Assembly: GCA_023379555.1 (NCBI GenBank)
Contig: JAMCQR010000066.1
Coordinates: 1 to 19,327 of the forward strand
Direction of reading: 5' to 3'
DNA: 19,327 nucleotides
DNA from: Thermoplasmatota archaeon
Lineage (GTDB): Archaea > Thermoplasmatota > Thermoplasmata > Thermoplasmatales > GCA-001856825
In this document: in pieces, positions 1 through 8,657 of the stretch
Numbering within the stretch: position 1 is the first letter of the stretch
How the letters are laid out: every line of letters begins with the position of its first letter
The notes under the pieces: model-generated
Seen by the model: only the letters and a program-made list of their open reading frames with translations
The model's database searches: none
What the model was told of the DNA's origin: nothing
Position numbers and translations under genes: made by a program

Positions 1-56
1 CCCTCCAGCACTATTCTCAGCTTCTCTTCCGGACTGAAAGACCTTTCTTCTTCCAT
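1..56 (-). CDS. Transposase orfA, IS3 type, N-terminal fragment (truncated by window edge)
   Basis: The ATG at 56 opens a frame that begins MEEERSFSPEEKLRIVLEG and leaves the window after 19 residues. The pattern of acidic and basic residues followed by EEKLRIVLE resembles the start of IS3-family OrfA helix-turn-helix proteins, including the two copies inside this window (KEEKFEIVMES). It is not identical to them, so it belongs to a different element. Family assignment rests on a short stretch only. The other copy of the same sequence lies at 19272-19327 on the plus strand. Confidence 0.5.
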   Translation of the reverse strand, partial: MEEERSFSPEEKLRIVLE

Positions 57-127
57 TCAATGGGCATGAGACAAACCATTACTAAATTAATTTCTCAGAT
101 TGTCCAGAGATCCAAGAAACATTCCAA
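1..127 (-). mobile_element. End of an IS3-like insertion sequence, cut off by the window edge
   Basis: These 127 bases are the exact reverse complement of 19201-19327; the match stops at base 128 (T here, against G at 19200, which is not the complement). The segment holds a putative insertion-sequence end starting TTGGAATGTTTCTTGG when read on the minus strand from 127, about 70 bases of leader, and the first codons of an orfA-like gene running out to the left. A match of exactly 127 bases equals the largest k-mer commonly used by short-read assemblers. The simplest reading is therefore that the contig stops inside a multi-copy element, not that this is the terminus of a linear replicon. Confidence 0.7.
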
Positions 128-366
128 TATCTGACCAGTAAATAAAAATAAGCAAAAACTTTGAAATCTGCCTTAGTCCAAATCACATACCCAATTCTAG
201 AATCATAGCAGGCTTCTTTTCTCTAATATGCTTTCATTAATTTAGAGCGTCAAATTTTTAAGAGCCTTCGATCCTGTAATGAAGAAGTTAGTATTTTGCT
301 ATGAATGAAAATTTACAACAAGAGATGGAAAAAGAGGAGTTACATTAAGAACGTATCTGCAATTTC

Positions 367-1617
367 TTAGAGGCCAAGTCCTTCCATTATAATTTCTAAA
401 TGCCGATCCCAAGATATTTTTTCAACGTACTTCTGGCAGTTCATACTCATTTGTCTTAACCTAACTTTGTCATTTCTCAGACTATCTATTAGTGAAACAG
501 CCTCATTTATGCTGACCTCATCGGAATCTTTTCCCTTTAGTACTATTCCGCAGTCGCTATTTTCCACCAGTTCACTTGATCCAATTCCTTCATTGATTAA
601 TACCGGCAGCCCTTGGGAAATGGCTTCCACGATGCCCAATCCAGTCCCCTTTTCTCGATTTCCTATCCTAATGAAGATGTCGCTCCTAGAGTAAAGGTTC
701 TCTAAGTCATCCTCAGTTATTGAACCTGTAATCTCAATCTTCCCAGTGAATTCAGGCGTTAAACTTAACTTCTTGTAAAATTCTTCAATGTTTGAATCCT
801 TCCAGTGACCCCCCATAACCAACTTACAGTTCTTGAGTGCCTTTGCTATATTGAAGTACCAATCAGGAGACCTTCCAAGGTCCCATGTCGATACAGAGAG
901 TAAAGTGAAATTATCGGTTTCATCCTTCTTACTTTCTCTTACACGAAGGGGGAAAGGAGACGGCTGATAAGCAACCGAGACTTTTCTATTAGGCAATAAA
1001 TAGTTCACTACTTCGCCCGTCGACCTAGTGTTAGCAAATATTGACTTTGCATTGCCGAGAACTAGCCGTATGTAAAAGTCAATAAATCTTGTCACGGCCG
1101 TGCTCTTAATAAACTCGCTTTTAACCCCCTCGTGCAAATAAACGGCATAGCTCGAACCGTTTAGGAGATGTAGAAACAAGCCATCTAGGGCACAGTATTG
1201 GTCATGCATAATCAGGTAGTCGTATTTTGAACGTCTCAAGAAAAAGTAACCTCTCAAAAAAGAATACCAGTCAAAAGCTGTCGTTGGATCAGCCATCGGT
1301 ACTATTGCCCTTTGAGAGAGGTAATTTAGCCAGCTCAAGGGCTTCCACTCTCTAGAGAGAGTGAAAAAAGTGACCCCCATGCTCGTTGCCTGATCAATCA
1401 TATTGTTGATAAAGTCACCCGCTTTGTCTTTCCTGAGTATAATAACATCGGCTGAATATCCTTGTTTAACAAGAGATAATGCTTGGCCTATAGCCAACTT
1501 TGTAGGACCATTTGATTTTCCAAGGAATCTGATTACTATTCCGATTTTAGTTACTTTCTTCTGGTTGGAAGCATGATCTTCAGGTCGGTATGAACTATGT
1601 CTAAGCTCGCTTATCAT
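367..1617 (-). CDS. Glycosyltransferase, GT4-like (GT-B fold)
   Basis: A protein of about 416 residues with a GT-B layout: an N-terminal Rossmann-like start (KIGIVIRFLGKSNGPTKLA) and a C-terminal donor-binding half ending in the GT4 signature region TGLGIVEAISQGLPVL. It would transfer a sugar from a nucleotide or lipid donor onto a glycan at the cytoplasmic face of the membrane; the substrate cannot be told. In the usual E-x7-E motif the second Glu is present (E331) but the first position is Lys (K323), with a Glu one residue earlier. The ATG at 1617 is chosen: a GGAG lies 12 bases upstream and the overlap with the preceding gene is 17 bases. ATG 1635 is an alternative, and the longer frame to 1656 would need a TTG. 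It is probably cotranscribed with the upstream glycosyltransferase. Confidence 0.85.
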   Translation of the reverse strand: MISELRHSSYRPEDHASNQKKVTKIGIVIRFLGKSNGPTKLAIGQALSLVKQGYSADVIILRKDKAGDFINNMIDQATSMGVTFFTLSREWKPLSWLNYLSQRAIVPMADPTTAFDWYSFLRGYFFLRRSKYDYLIMHDQYCALDGLFLHLLNGSSYAVYLHEGVKSEFIKSTAVTRFIDFYIRLVLGNAKSIFANTRSTGEVVNYLLPNRKVSVAYQPSPFPLRVRESKKDETDNFTLLSVSTWDLGRSPDWYFNIAKALKNCKLVMGGHWKDSNIEEFYKKLSLTPEFTGKIEITGSITEDDLENLYSRSDIFIRIGNREKGTGLGIVEAISQGLPVLINEGIGSSELVENSDCGIVLKGKDSDEVSINEAVSLIDSLRNDKVRLRQMSMNCQKYVEKISWDRHLEIIMEGLGL

Positions 1618-2719
1618 TTCTGTTTGCTTCTCCATCGGGAAACGCAAAACTTTCAAGAACTTGCTTTACAACCAATTCTGCAGAGAATCGCTCTGATGAT
1701 CTTTTGCAGTTCCCTACTATATCATATTCGTATCCATCTTTGAATATGTTTGCTAATATACTTACGAAATCTTCCTTGGTTTTTGCTAACCATCCATTAT
1801 ATCCATTACTGATTATCTCGACTGCACCGCATGTCTCGAATGCGAGCACGGGTGTTCCGTATGATAACGATTCGGCCAACTGTCTACCGAAATATTCATT
1901 GTTTGCGGCGGATAAAGTGACAAGTGCATGGGAGAAAAGATCAGAAATGTCTTCATCACGGACAAAACCGAGATTTTCACAATTTGCTATCTGTGCTCCA
2001 CCTATGACTTTTATTTGAAATCTCTTTCCAAGTTCTGATATGAAATCGACTCCAGATTCTTCACTATTTCTGAGTACAACAAGAGCGTACCCCTCCTTCC
2101 TCTTTTCTTTTACGGATTTCAGATTACTAAATCTGGAAGAATCTCTTATAGGGGGGTATACTACACTGGTTATAGGAATGTCATACAAGAAAGATGACAA
2201 CTGCGCCGTAAATTTGCTGTTTGCTGCTAAGTTTTGATACATCTTCAGGGCCCGAGACTTGGCAGTTATCAGACGGGCTACCATTATCCCTAGAAACTTA
2301 GAAGCGATCAGATGTCTTTTCTTAAATCCTGAGTGGATAGCTAGCATGGACCAATCTCCCTGGCAAATATACATCCATGGGTCTGGAGTTTTGTGATAAG
2401 AAAGCATTACAGCTTCGTCCGCATAAATGATGTATTTACCCGGGCGATAATTTCTCCTAATAAGCGTTGAAATCATTCTTTGAAATGATCGTGAATATGC
2501 TACCATTCTATAATCATAGAGAAGGAATTCTCCTTTTTTGACGTACAATAGTTCAACTCCAATAGTTTTGAACTTTTTCACTGCATCTTCATCGGCTGTT
2601 AGAGCATAAACCGTAACATTGTGCCCCATTGTCACCAACACTCGTGAATATTCAAAGAGACTTATCGCGAGACCCGAATGAAGGGAAGAGAGCTTGTAGA
2701 CAACGAAATTTATTTGCAT
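1601..2719 (-). CDS. Glycosyltransferase, GT4-like (GT-B fold)
   Basis: A 372-residue protein with N-terminal start INFVVYKLSSLHSGLAISLFEYSR and a C-terminal donor-site signature with a canonical E-x7-E (E275 and E283 in NNEYFGRQLAESLSYGTPV). This marks a retaining GT4-type transferase acting at the cytoplasmic face of the membrane on an unknown glycan acceptor. The length is normal for the family. The ATG at 2719 is preceded by an AT-rich TATA-like element 24-26 bases upstream, so the message is probably leaderless. Its 3' end overlaps the next glycosyltransferase, which points to coupled translation and joint action in glycan assembly. Confidence 0.88.
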   Translation of the reverse strand: MQINFVVYKLSSLHSGLAISLFEYSRVLVTMGHNVTVYALTADEDAVKKFKTIGVELLYVKKGEFLLYDYRMVAYSRSFQRMISTLIRRNYRPGKYIIYADEAVMLSYHKTPDPWMYICQGDWSMLAIHSGFKKRHLIASKFLGIMVARLITAKSRALKMYQNLAANSKFTAQLSSFLYDIPITSVVYPPIRDSSRFSNLKSVKEKRKEGYALVVLRNSEESGVDFISELGKRFQIKVIGGAQIANCENLGFVRDEDISDLFSHALVTLSAANNEYFGRQLAESLSYGTPVLAFETCGAVEIISNGYNGWLAKTKEDFVSILANIFKDGYEYDIVGNCKRSSERFSAELVVKQVLESFAFPDGEANRNDKRA

Positions 2720-2737
2720 CGGATATTTTGATTAGCA

Positions 2738-2748
2738 TATTAATAATA
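2738..2748 (-). promoter_or_regulatory. TATA-like promoter for the two GT4 genes
   Basis: On the minus strand TTATTAATATG is centred about 24 bases upstream of the ATG at 2719. That is the spacing expected of an archaeal box A driving a leaderless transcript. There is no purine-rich tract directly upstream that resembles the H motif of a leadered gene. This is inference from spacing and base composition only. Confidence 0.4.
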
Positions 2749-2874
2749 ATAGTTTTTTCGGCTGCGACTAACGGTACTGTCAAGTCAAATCTAGGGTTGA
2801 CTCTTCACTGACCTAATAATATTGTCTGTAGCGGCTATGGCCCGTTAGTATATTAGGCTAATCTGTCTCGAAAA

Positions 2875-3238
2875 ATGGTAAAATACTTGGTTCTAGAAAG
2901 ACAATTCAGTGGTAAGTATAAGCTGTTTGACTCTGGTAGCAGAGAAGGTGAAAAGAAGGGATGGGAGAAGGTACTATAATCTACCTGACGACAGGATAGC
3001 AGGAGATAATGCAGTCAAGAATTACGTGGGATCCTTTCGAAAACAATCGGAGTCAAAGACTGAAATAATGTTCGGAGACATGTTTCTCTATATTACGAGA
3101 CTTACCCGCTTTAGATAATTGATTTTGAGATTCGTAACATACCAAAAAGTTATGTATTGGCCCGGACATCTTCCTAGTAACAAATGTAATGTTTGAAAAT
3201 GACAAGAAGCCGAGGAAGACATACCTGAAGACATGGTG
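2875..3238 (+). pseudogene. Possible decayed transposase relic
   Basis: Three consecutive plus-strand pieces in different frames look protein-like. The first runs from 2875 (MVKYLVLERQFSGKYKLF, stopping after about 34 codons). The second passes through about 2960-3117 (RRYYNLPDDRIAGDNAVKNY). The third reads PDIFLVTNVMFENDKK and KTYLKTW before a stop at about 3237. The last pattern, a buried strand ending in VTN followed by a Y..W segment, recalls the C-terminal half of IS4/IS1634-type transposases. The family call is weak: no catalytic triad can be assigned, and the pieces could be chance. Needs a translated search to settle. Confidence 0.25.
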
Positions 3239-3290
3239 AATCTCCACTTCAAACCAGAACTCAACTGATGTCCTGTATGCGATATTGCAG

Positions 3291-3303
3291 AAAATATATA
3301 AGG
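3291..3303 (+). promoter_or_regulatory. TATA box of the FkbM methyltransferase gene
   Basis: AAAATATATAAGG is centred 34 bases before the ATG at 3331. Transcription would start about 25 bases downstream of the box, leaving a leader of under 10 bases. This decides in favour of 3331 over the further-upstream in-frame ATG at 3268, which would lie before the box. Confidence 0.55.
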
Positions 3304-3330
3304 ATTGTAGATATTTTTTGTCATCGGAAT

Positions 3331-4218
3331 ATGTCGAAGTATAGAAGAGTGATCACTTTGAGAATGACGAATTTTACTATTTGGACTTTCAAGAAATTAA
3401 GGATATTCGGAGTCTCAAGATTCGTATATGCCTTTTATTTAAGAATACAAAACAGAGACACTCTTAAAGAGTACAGAAGATTGATGGCCAACCATACAGA
3501 TCCCCAAGGGATTATCGTACAGGTAATGGGCATAAAGTTATCACTAGACCTAACGAATTTTGGTAACTTTATGTTCAAGAGGACGCTTGAGCGAGAAGGT
3601 CTCTATGAACCGGAAGTTACTCGATTTATAAGAGAAAACTTGAAGGGAGGAAATGTATTCATGGATATTGGGGCTAATATTGGATACTACACCCTTATTG
3701 CCTTACCAATAGTAGGTAGTCGGGGAAGAGTCATCGCGATAGAACCAAATCCCAGAGTGTTCGAGAGACTTAAGAAAAATGTGGCAATCAACAACTTTGA
3801 AAATGTTGAATTATATAACTTTGCATTATCGGATTTTAGAGGGCGAACGTTATTAAGTCTTCCAAAATTGGACGACGGAACATCGTCAATTGTTAACGAT
3901 TCAGGTGCTAATCACATCTACGTCGATGTTTTTACCTTTGACGACTATTTTCGTAATAGCGAAATAGATGTCATTAAGATGGACGTAGAGGGTGCCGAAA
4001 TCCAAATATTGAAATCCATGCAAAGGTACATAGTTAACCATAAAACGCTTAAGATAATCATGGAATGGAATCGGACTTATAGGAGTAAAGAAGACTTTGC
4101 GTATCTAGAAAGTTGCTTCGAAGTCTTCCTTGTGGAAGCTAACGGAAGCTTTCTTCTTAGTAAAGTTTACTCTTTTTTCGATCTTCCTTTTTGTAATTTA
4201 TTGTTAGTCCCCAAGTAG
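3331..4218 (+). CDS. FkbM-family SAM-dependent methyltransferase
   Basis: A 295-residue class I methyltransferase. The SAM-binding motif I is FMDIGANIGYYT (residues about 110-121), followed by the acidic strand VIAIEPNP (134-141) and the FkbM signature DVIKMDVEGAEI (213-224). FkbM proteins O-methylate small molecules and glycans, so a sugar methylation in the surface glycan is the likely job; that is inference from context. An ATG at 3268 extends the frame but lies upstream of the TATA box, so 3331 is chosen; ATG 3364 is another alternative. The gene converges on the large membrane-protein gene with only 19 bases between stop codons. No signal peptide is evident, so it is probably cytoplasmic. 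Confidence 0.88.
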   Translation: MSKYRRVITLRMTNFTIWTFKKLRIFGVSRFVYAFYLRIQNRDTLKEYRRLMANHTDPQGIIVQVMGIKLSLDLTNFGNFMFKRTLEREGLYEPEVTRFIRENLKGGNVFMDIGANIGYYTLIALPIVGSRGRVIAIEPNPRVFERLKKNVAINNFENVELYNFALSDFRGRTLLSLPKLDDGTSSIVNDSGANHIYVDVFTFDDYFRNSEIDVIKMDVEGAEIQILKSMQRYIVNHKTLKIIMEWNRTYRSKEDFAYLESCFEVFLVEANGSFLLSKVYSFFDLPFCNLLLVPK

Positions 4219-4237
4219 TGGCAACCGGTAGAGCTAC

Positions 4238-6619
4238 TCAACAGTGCCTCTTTCTGCCTACAAAGTAGAGGAAGCTTTTGCTTTCCGTTGCTATCAAAAG
4301 TGAGACGATTATGATAACGTAATGGGGATTGTCATAAAACTGAGTGTAAGGTTCGAACTTGATGAGTAAACTGAAACTACCAATCTTGTTAACTATCCAT
4401 CCATTGGCGAAACCATTAACAAGTAAATGTTTGAAATTTAGCTGGCGCCCATCTGAAAATAGCACCCAACCATCTGCGAAATTCTGTTCGAGGGTTAGTA
4501 AAAACGGACCAGTCGAATTAGTTATAGTAACTTCGTAAGTATCCGGATTCAAGAATGCCCATCCAACATTTTTCGGAAGAGCATAATCAACATTAGATAT
4601 GAACGAGTAATTTGTAATGAATATTGATTGTGGATTTTTCGAATTAAGAACGAACTCATACATTTGACTCGTGTTCATAAGTGCTGAACCTGAATCTACG
4701 GGAATACCTGTTCTAACGATGGAAACTTGATGTTGGTTCTCATATACCCACTCTGGCCCAAACGTCTCAACCCGATGTAGCCCTGTCTGGGAGTTTAAGA
4801 AATTCTCTAGATGTATTATATCAAATGGCGGCGGCCCCCCTGGCCAAGTGTGAATAAAATTTGTCTCTAGAACTACATATTTTATGTTATATAAATCCAA
4901 GATAGCAGAGAAATTGGTTGTGTTTGACCTTGAAGTTATGTTATAGATTACATTAAAAAATATCTTAAGATCTGCAGGCGCAAGATTTCCATCAACCATA
5001 TTCGGAATTCCTGACCAGCTCAATAAGCTGGGGCCGATATATCCAGAATTTTTAGTAAAATTGAGGCCGATATCATGTGCTCCTACTGGTAGTCCAAGGA
5101 CTAAATTGTACTTGCTGTCGATCGAAAGATAATCAATCAAGTTCTGATAGTATTCAGGAATCTCTGTCCTTGATGAAACTCCTTGTTGGAACGGAATAGA
5201 CGAAGGCAGAACGGACTCTATTTGTGACCCAACTAACAATATCGTTAGGACTAAGGTTAATAATACTCCGAGTTTCTTAGAACTGCGCTTGTATTGAAAC
5301 TTAATCTTTAGAACGTATCCTTGGCCCTTGGATTTATAAACTCGAGACTTTGGGTAACGGACTTCTTGTACGGATACTAGTGCAAAGAATATAGACACCG
5401 CAAAACAGAACGAAGCCAAAAAGCCAAGAGTGACAGGCGCATTCAGATAGGGGGAAAAAAACACACTTTCTAGAAATGCTTTAGACATTAGCAGAGAGCG
5501 TAAGGGGCCGGTAGATCCGGCCAGCAGCATGTCCAAAAGGAATAGCATCGCCAAGCAAAATAGATAATAGACGTTTCGTCTATATTTGTCGAAGATGAGT
5601 GGAACTAATACCGCAATGGTTACAGCATATGAAATTGCACGAGAAAGAACAGAAGATAGGAGATACGAGAGGTTTCCCAATTGCCAAGATCCATTATTGT
5701 AAGAGGGAAAAGTTGGAAATGTTATACTCCTGGAAAATGGAAAAAGGTCAGAGAATGCAGTAAGGACGTCTTTTCTGAGAGATAAGGAAGAATACAATGA
5801 TGCCAGATTGACCTCATTAGAAAATCCAGCACTTAAGTGAATAACAATCCAAAATGACATTGAAAAAATGAATAGCACCAGGAAAAGGCTCTTGATGGCC
5901 TGAACGACGCCAGAAATTTGTAAGTGTTTTTTGTACATGACAAAGAACGTAGTAATAATTATCAAGAATAGACCTTCCACAAATATTATCGGGTATGAAG
6001 AGCCAAATAGTAAGAAAGTGAGAAAAAAAGGAGAAAAGATCAAGAACCTGTACAGTAGTTTAGGACCAAAATATTCGGAATAAATGGCTATTAACAGGAA
6101 GGTCAGCATTGGTACCAGCGAATATGATATCCAAACAGTAAAACTATCATTTAATAGGTAACCGGCAACATAGAAATTTGCTGAATATAGGGTAGATGGA
6201 ATAATGTTGAGAATCTTGAATTTATATGATTTGTTATATCCCAGGGTGAAGAGTATCGAATTCAATAAAAGGTACATTCCCACATTAGAGACGAGCAGCA
6301 GTAGTAATATCTCCAAAAAGAACGATTGAGATATAGTGAAGCCCATAAGAGAAAGTAGATAGTATGGTACTGTCAATGCATACCAAAAAATTCCAACTCC
6401 AGACCATTGTTCTCCAAATCCCAAAACGTAGTTCCATTTGAATGAGTTAAAATACAAGTCTAGACTTGGATTCAGTGGAACGTATCCATCCGCAAACAAT
6501 AGGAAGTGGAAACCGGTCCAGCTGTACGCTATTGTCGTAGAGAATGCTATCAGTACAATATAAACCAAGAATCCCACATTCCTGTCATTGAAAAGGACAG
6601 AGAAAGCACTAGTTTTCAT
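4238..6619 (-). CDS. Large multispanning membrane protein with extracytoplasmic domain, GT-C-like
   Basis: A 793-residue protein. About ten or eleven hydrophobic spans fill residues about 14-420, one more lies near 450-470 and a last one near 770-790. Between the last two is a soluble region of about 300 residues with at least nine N-x-S/T sequons across the protein, mostly in this region, which suggests exposure to the outside. The first loop carries an acidic FADGYVPLNPSLDLYF segment, where GT-C transferases keep their catalytic acid. The late FADGWVLFSDGRQLNF resembles the C-terminal motif of YfhO-type proteins. A lipid-linked-sugar transferase or glycan-handling role is an inference; the exact family is not recognised. 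Its ATG overlaps the end of the upstream GT2 gene by 11 bases. Confidence 0.75.
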   Translation of the reverse strand: MKTSAFSVLFNDRNVGFLVYIVLIAFSTTIAYSWTGFHFLLFADGYVPLNPSLDLYFNSFKWNYVLGFGEQWSGVGIFWYALTVPYYLLSLMGFTISQSFFLEILLLLLVSNVGMYLLLNSILFTLGYNKSYKFKILNIIPSTLYSANFYVAGYLLNDSFTVWISYSLVPMLTFLLIAIYSEYFGPKLLYRFLIFSPFFLTFLLFGSSYPIIFVEGLFLIIITTFFVMYKKHLQISGVVQAIKSLFLVLFIFSMSFWIVIHLSAGFSNEVNLASLYSSLSLRKDVLTAFSDLFPFSRSITFPTFPSYNNGSWQLGNLSYLLSSVLSRAISYAVTIAVLVPLIFDKYRRNVYYLFCLAMLFLLDMLLAGSTGPLRSLLMSKAFLESVFFSPYLNAPVTLGFLASFCFAVSIFFALVSVQEVRYPKSRVYKSKGQGYVLKIKFQYKRSSKKLGVLLTLVLTILLVGSQIESVLPSSIPFQQGVSSRTEIPEYYQNLIDYLSIDSKYNLVLGLPVGAHDIGLNFTKNSGYIGPSLLSWSGIPNMVDGNLAPADLKIFFNVIYNITSRSNTTNFSAILDLYNIKYVVLETNFIHTWPGGPPPFDIIHLENFLNSQTGLHRVETFGPEWVYENQHQVSIVRTGIPVDSGSALMNTSQMYEFVLNSKNPQSIFITNYSFISNVDYALPKNVGWAFLNPDTYEVTITNSTGPFLLTLEQNFADGWVLFSDGRQLNFKHLLVNGFANGWIVNKIGSFSLLIKFEPYTQFYDNPHYVIIIVSLLIATESKSFLYFVGRKRHC

Positions 6620-7559
6620 CCAACTGTGCTCCCTTTGTTAAGTTTGAAAACATTAATTTGAACTGAAATCTGAATGACTTCTTCGAGCAATAGCTTCGAC
6701 TTTTCATAGGTTTTGATAAATCTCTCAGAGCAAGAGAATACCCCTTAAGCATTCTCAAACCTCCTCCTTGGACTATTCCCCTCCCCAATGTCAAAATAAA
6801 TATGGCAGGTAAGGAGATAAGCATAATAGGAAAGGAAAGGTTCTTGATAGCCACTAGGACAGAGTTACGGACACCGAGTGTGGACCTGTCTATTCCAAGT
6901 TCAGGAATTATAACAAATTTGTCTCTTTTGACTGAATTCAGATCCACTATTGATGAATCTCCTATGCAACAAACAAGATATCCTGAAAGATATATCCGGA
7001 TGGATAGATCATTTTCATCATACTGAATAAACAGATCTTCATCCCAACCTCTTATTTTCTCCCATAGTTCCTTCCTTATGAAATATGCATTCCTAACCGT
7101 GAACACACTAACCAACCCATGCCAGAGTTTCTTTTTCCCTTCTATACCTATGAAGCCTGGAACCATTACAGTATAACTAAAGGGAGAAGGCATTCCGTTC
7201 GCTAATGACAATCGCCAACCCACCATTCCAATTTCGCGGTTACTTGACATATACCTAATAGCATCAGAAATGCATTCTCTAGAAAATGCTATATCATCAT
7301 CAGAAAATAGTATGTAAGTAGTATTAGCCATTCTTCCCCCAATATTTCGAGCCTTTTGTGGATTACCACCAGATATTTGGACAACGGTCAAAGAGGGGAA
7401 TCCCTGTTTAATCTCAGAAATTACGTCGTCCGTAGACCCAGTATCAACATAAATAATTTCGTCTGGAATAACAGAACCTCCAAGAATACTCGAGATAGTT
7501 TGTTTTAAGAAGTTCAATCTATTTCGACCTGCTATAACTACGGTCACATCCCCCTTCAT
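6609..7559 (-). CDS. Glycosyltransferase, GT2 family (GT-A fold)
   Basis: A 316-residue protein with the GT-A hallmarks in order: VTVVIAGRNR (5-14), DEIIYVDTGSTDD (33-45), the DxD-type metal motif SDDD (86-89) and an acidic acceptor-site segment YDENDLSIR (180-188). A single hydrophobic helix near residues 243-262 may anchor it to the membrane. It would add a sugar from a nucleotide donor to a lipid or glycan acceptor on the cytoplasmic side. The ATG at 7559 is chosen because it forms an ATGA overlap with the stop of the upstream gene; a longer frame to 7589 would need TTG. It sits between an unknown protein and the large membrane protein, all probably cotranslated. Confidence 0.9.
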   Translation of the reverse strand: MKGDVTVVIAGRNRLNFLKQTISSILGGSVIPDEIIYVDTGSTDDVISEIKQGFPSLTVVQISGGNPQKARNIGGRMANTTYILFSDDDIAFSRECISDAIRYMSSNREIGMVGWRLSLANGMPSPFSYTVMVPGFIGIEGKKKLWHGLVSVFTVRNAYFIRKELWEKIRGWDEDLFIQYDENDLSIRIYLSGYLVCCIGDSSIVDLNSVKRDKFVIIPELGIDRSTLGVRNSVLVAIKNLSFPIMLISLPAIFILTLGRGIVQGGGLRMLKGYSLALRDLSKPMKSRSYCSKKSFRFQFKLMFSNLTKGAQLDEN

Positions 7560-8446
7560 TCTCGCCACACCTGCTTCGTTATCGGCCAAAGAATTCCTAT
7601 TGAAAAAATATATAATTCCAACATATGTAAATTGAGATTAATCCAAGTGTATACGTTTAAAATGGTAGTTTTTAGCTTAGAGAAGAACTTACTAATGACT
7701 TTTGATCTTTTAGTATCCTGGATGAATCTGAGTTCAAAATTTTTTCCTGATTTAAAGTCGGTATCTACTTTTTGCCGATGCTTATTCTCCTTGTGATCGA
7801 AAGTCCTCCTCAAAATAGCTGTGAATTTTTTGATTAACGAAGAGGCTCCATCAACGTAAGTTCGTTTTTTCAGGTCACTCATCTTCAAATTTGATTTTAG
7901 AATACTAATTGCTGACAGAAGTCCTAACTTCGAATCGTCGAATCTTGAGCGTACCCATTCTGATAAAGTTTGCAATCTTAAGAGGAAAATAATGGATTTA
8001 GTTATCTTTTTGTAATCATATATCCTGTTGATATCGTGGTTTACGGCATCAAGAATATCATTTGTAGTTAATATGTTTCTTCCCCAAGAAGGACAAACTG
8101 TGCAGCGACCTAAAGTATATTGCAATTCTGTTTGATCTAGATCTGATATTGAAATGCCTTTTTCTGAATTGTTTCTTATTCCCTTTACTCGAAAAAAGAA
8201 TAGGTTGTCGTGCCTGGAAATTCTTACAATTGGGTAAACGGGTGCAATCTCGAGAGTGCGATCAACGTTATTTCTATGTGTTCTTTCCATTTGTAAGTAC
8301 CAATATCCAAGGTTGAGGTCCATGTATTCTAAGGCATGCCTTATGGAGTTTTCAGAAGGAATAATTACAGAACTCAGCATAACAGCGTCTGCCTTATCCC
8401 ATTCAAAGTTACTCACGATCCTCGAGTGTATTAGGTTCACATACAA
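7556..8446 (-). CDS. Protein of unknown function with a CxxC motif and C-terminal hydrophobic segment
   Basis: A 296-residue frame that I do not recognise. It holds a CxxC pair (GRCTVCPSWGRN, about residue 112-123), a basic middle (about 190-250) and a hydrophobic stretch near the C-terminus (LELYIFSIGILWPI). The region DAVMLSSVIIPSENSIRHALEYM weakly recalls the part of GT2 enzymes after the metal motif, but no DxD is present, so this is not asserted. Its 3' end overlaps the GT2 gene as ATGA, so the two are translated together. The start is uncertain: TTG 8446 and GTG 8440 both follow a TATA box at 8471-8480 at leaderless distance, while the first in-frame ATG with a plausible protein is at 8380. 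No in-frame ATG lies between the TATA box and 8380. Confidence 0.6.
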   Translation of the reverse strand: MYVNLIHSRIVSNFEWDKADAVMLSSVIIPSENSIRHALEYMDLNLGYWYLQMERTHRNNVDRTLEIAPVYPIVRISRHDNLFFFRVKGIRNNSEKGISISDLDQTELQYTLGRCTVCPSWGRNILTTNDILDAVNHDINRIYDYKKITKSIIFLLRLQTLSEWVRSRFDDSKLGLLSAISILKSNLKMSDLKKRTYVDGASSLIKKFTAILRRTFDHKENKHRQKVDTDFKSGKNFELRFIQDTKRSKVISKFFSKLKTTILNVYTWINLNLHMLELYIFSIGILWPITKQVWRE

Positions 8447-8470
8447 AGTGATGAAGTAATAATGGCAAGG

Positions 8471-8480
8471 ATAAATATAG
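8471..8480 (-). promoter_or_regulatory. TATA-like internal promoter for the unknown protein/GT2/membrane protein genes
   Basis: On the minus strand CTATATTTAT is centred 29 bases upstream of the TTG at 8446 and 35 bases upstream of the GTG at 8440. This gives the downstream three-gene block its own start inside the larger leftward series, and explains the wide gap after the uridylyltransferase gene. Confidence 0.4.
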
Positions 8481-8657
8481 TTTCCTATAACCGGTGTGTT
8501 GAATAGAATACTGAAGCTTATTATGCAATCCTAGGCAATTGCTAAAATGCAGCACGGAATGGGATTTGCAAGTCAGTTTCTTGTAATGTTGTGGGCAGGG
8601 CCCTACAAGGTTTACTTTAAGGTGCACTTATATGTATCAGCGAATTCATGGATCTTC

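Larger units (their letters stand above)
2720..3330. other. Gene-poor gap between divergent glycan genes
   Basis: These 611 bases separate the leftward GT4 pair from the rightward FkbM gene. Short frames exist on both strands but none has a family signature or good length. A small perfect inverted repeat, AGTCAA with an 8-base spacer and TTGACT, lies near 2782-2801. The right part holds broken frame pieces that may be an old transposase (see the next entry), and the extreme right end holds the FkbM promoter. Confidence 0.5.

Noticed and set aside
3053..3324. Two minus-strand frames of 64 and 78 codons upstream of the FkbM gene
   Set aside because: They overlap each other, the plus-strand relic and the FkbM promoter, and show no family pattern.
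8409..8627. A 72-codon minus-strand frame starting MHLKVNLVGPCPQHYKK, resembling a GT4 N-terminus
   Set aside because: Unusually rich in His and Cys, overlaps the start of the next gene in another frame, and spans its likely TATA box. No domain continues from it.
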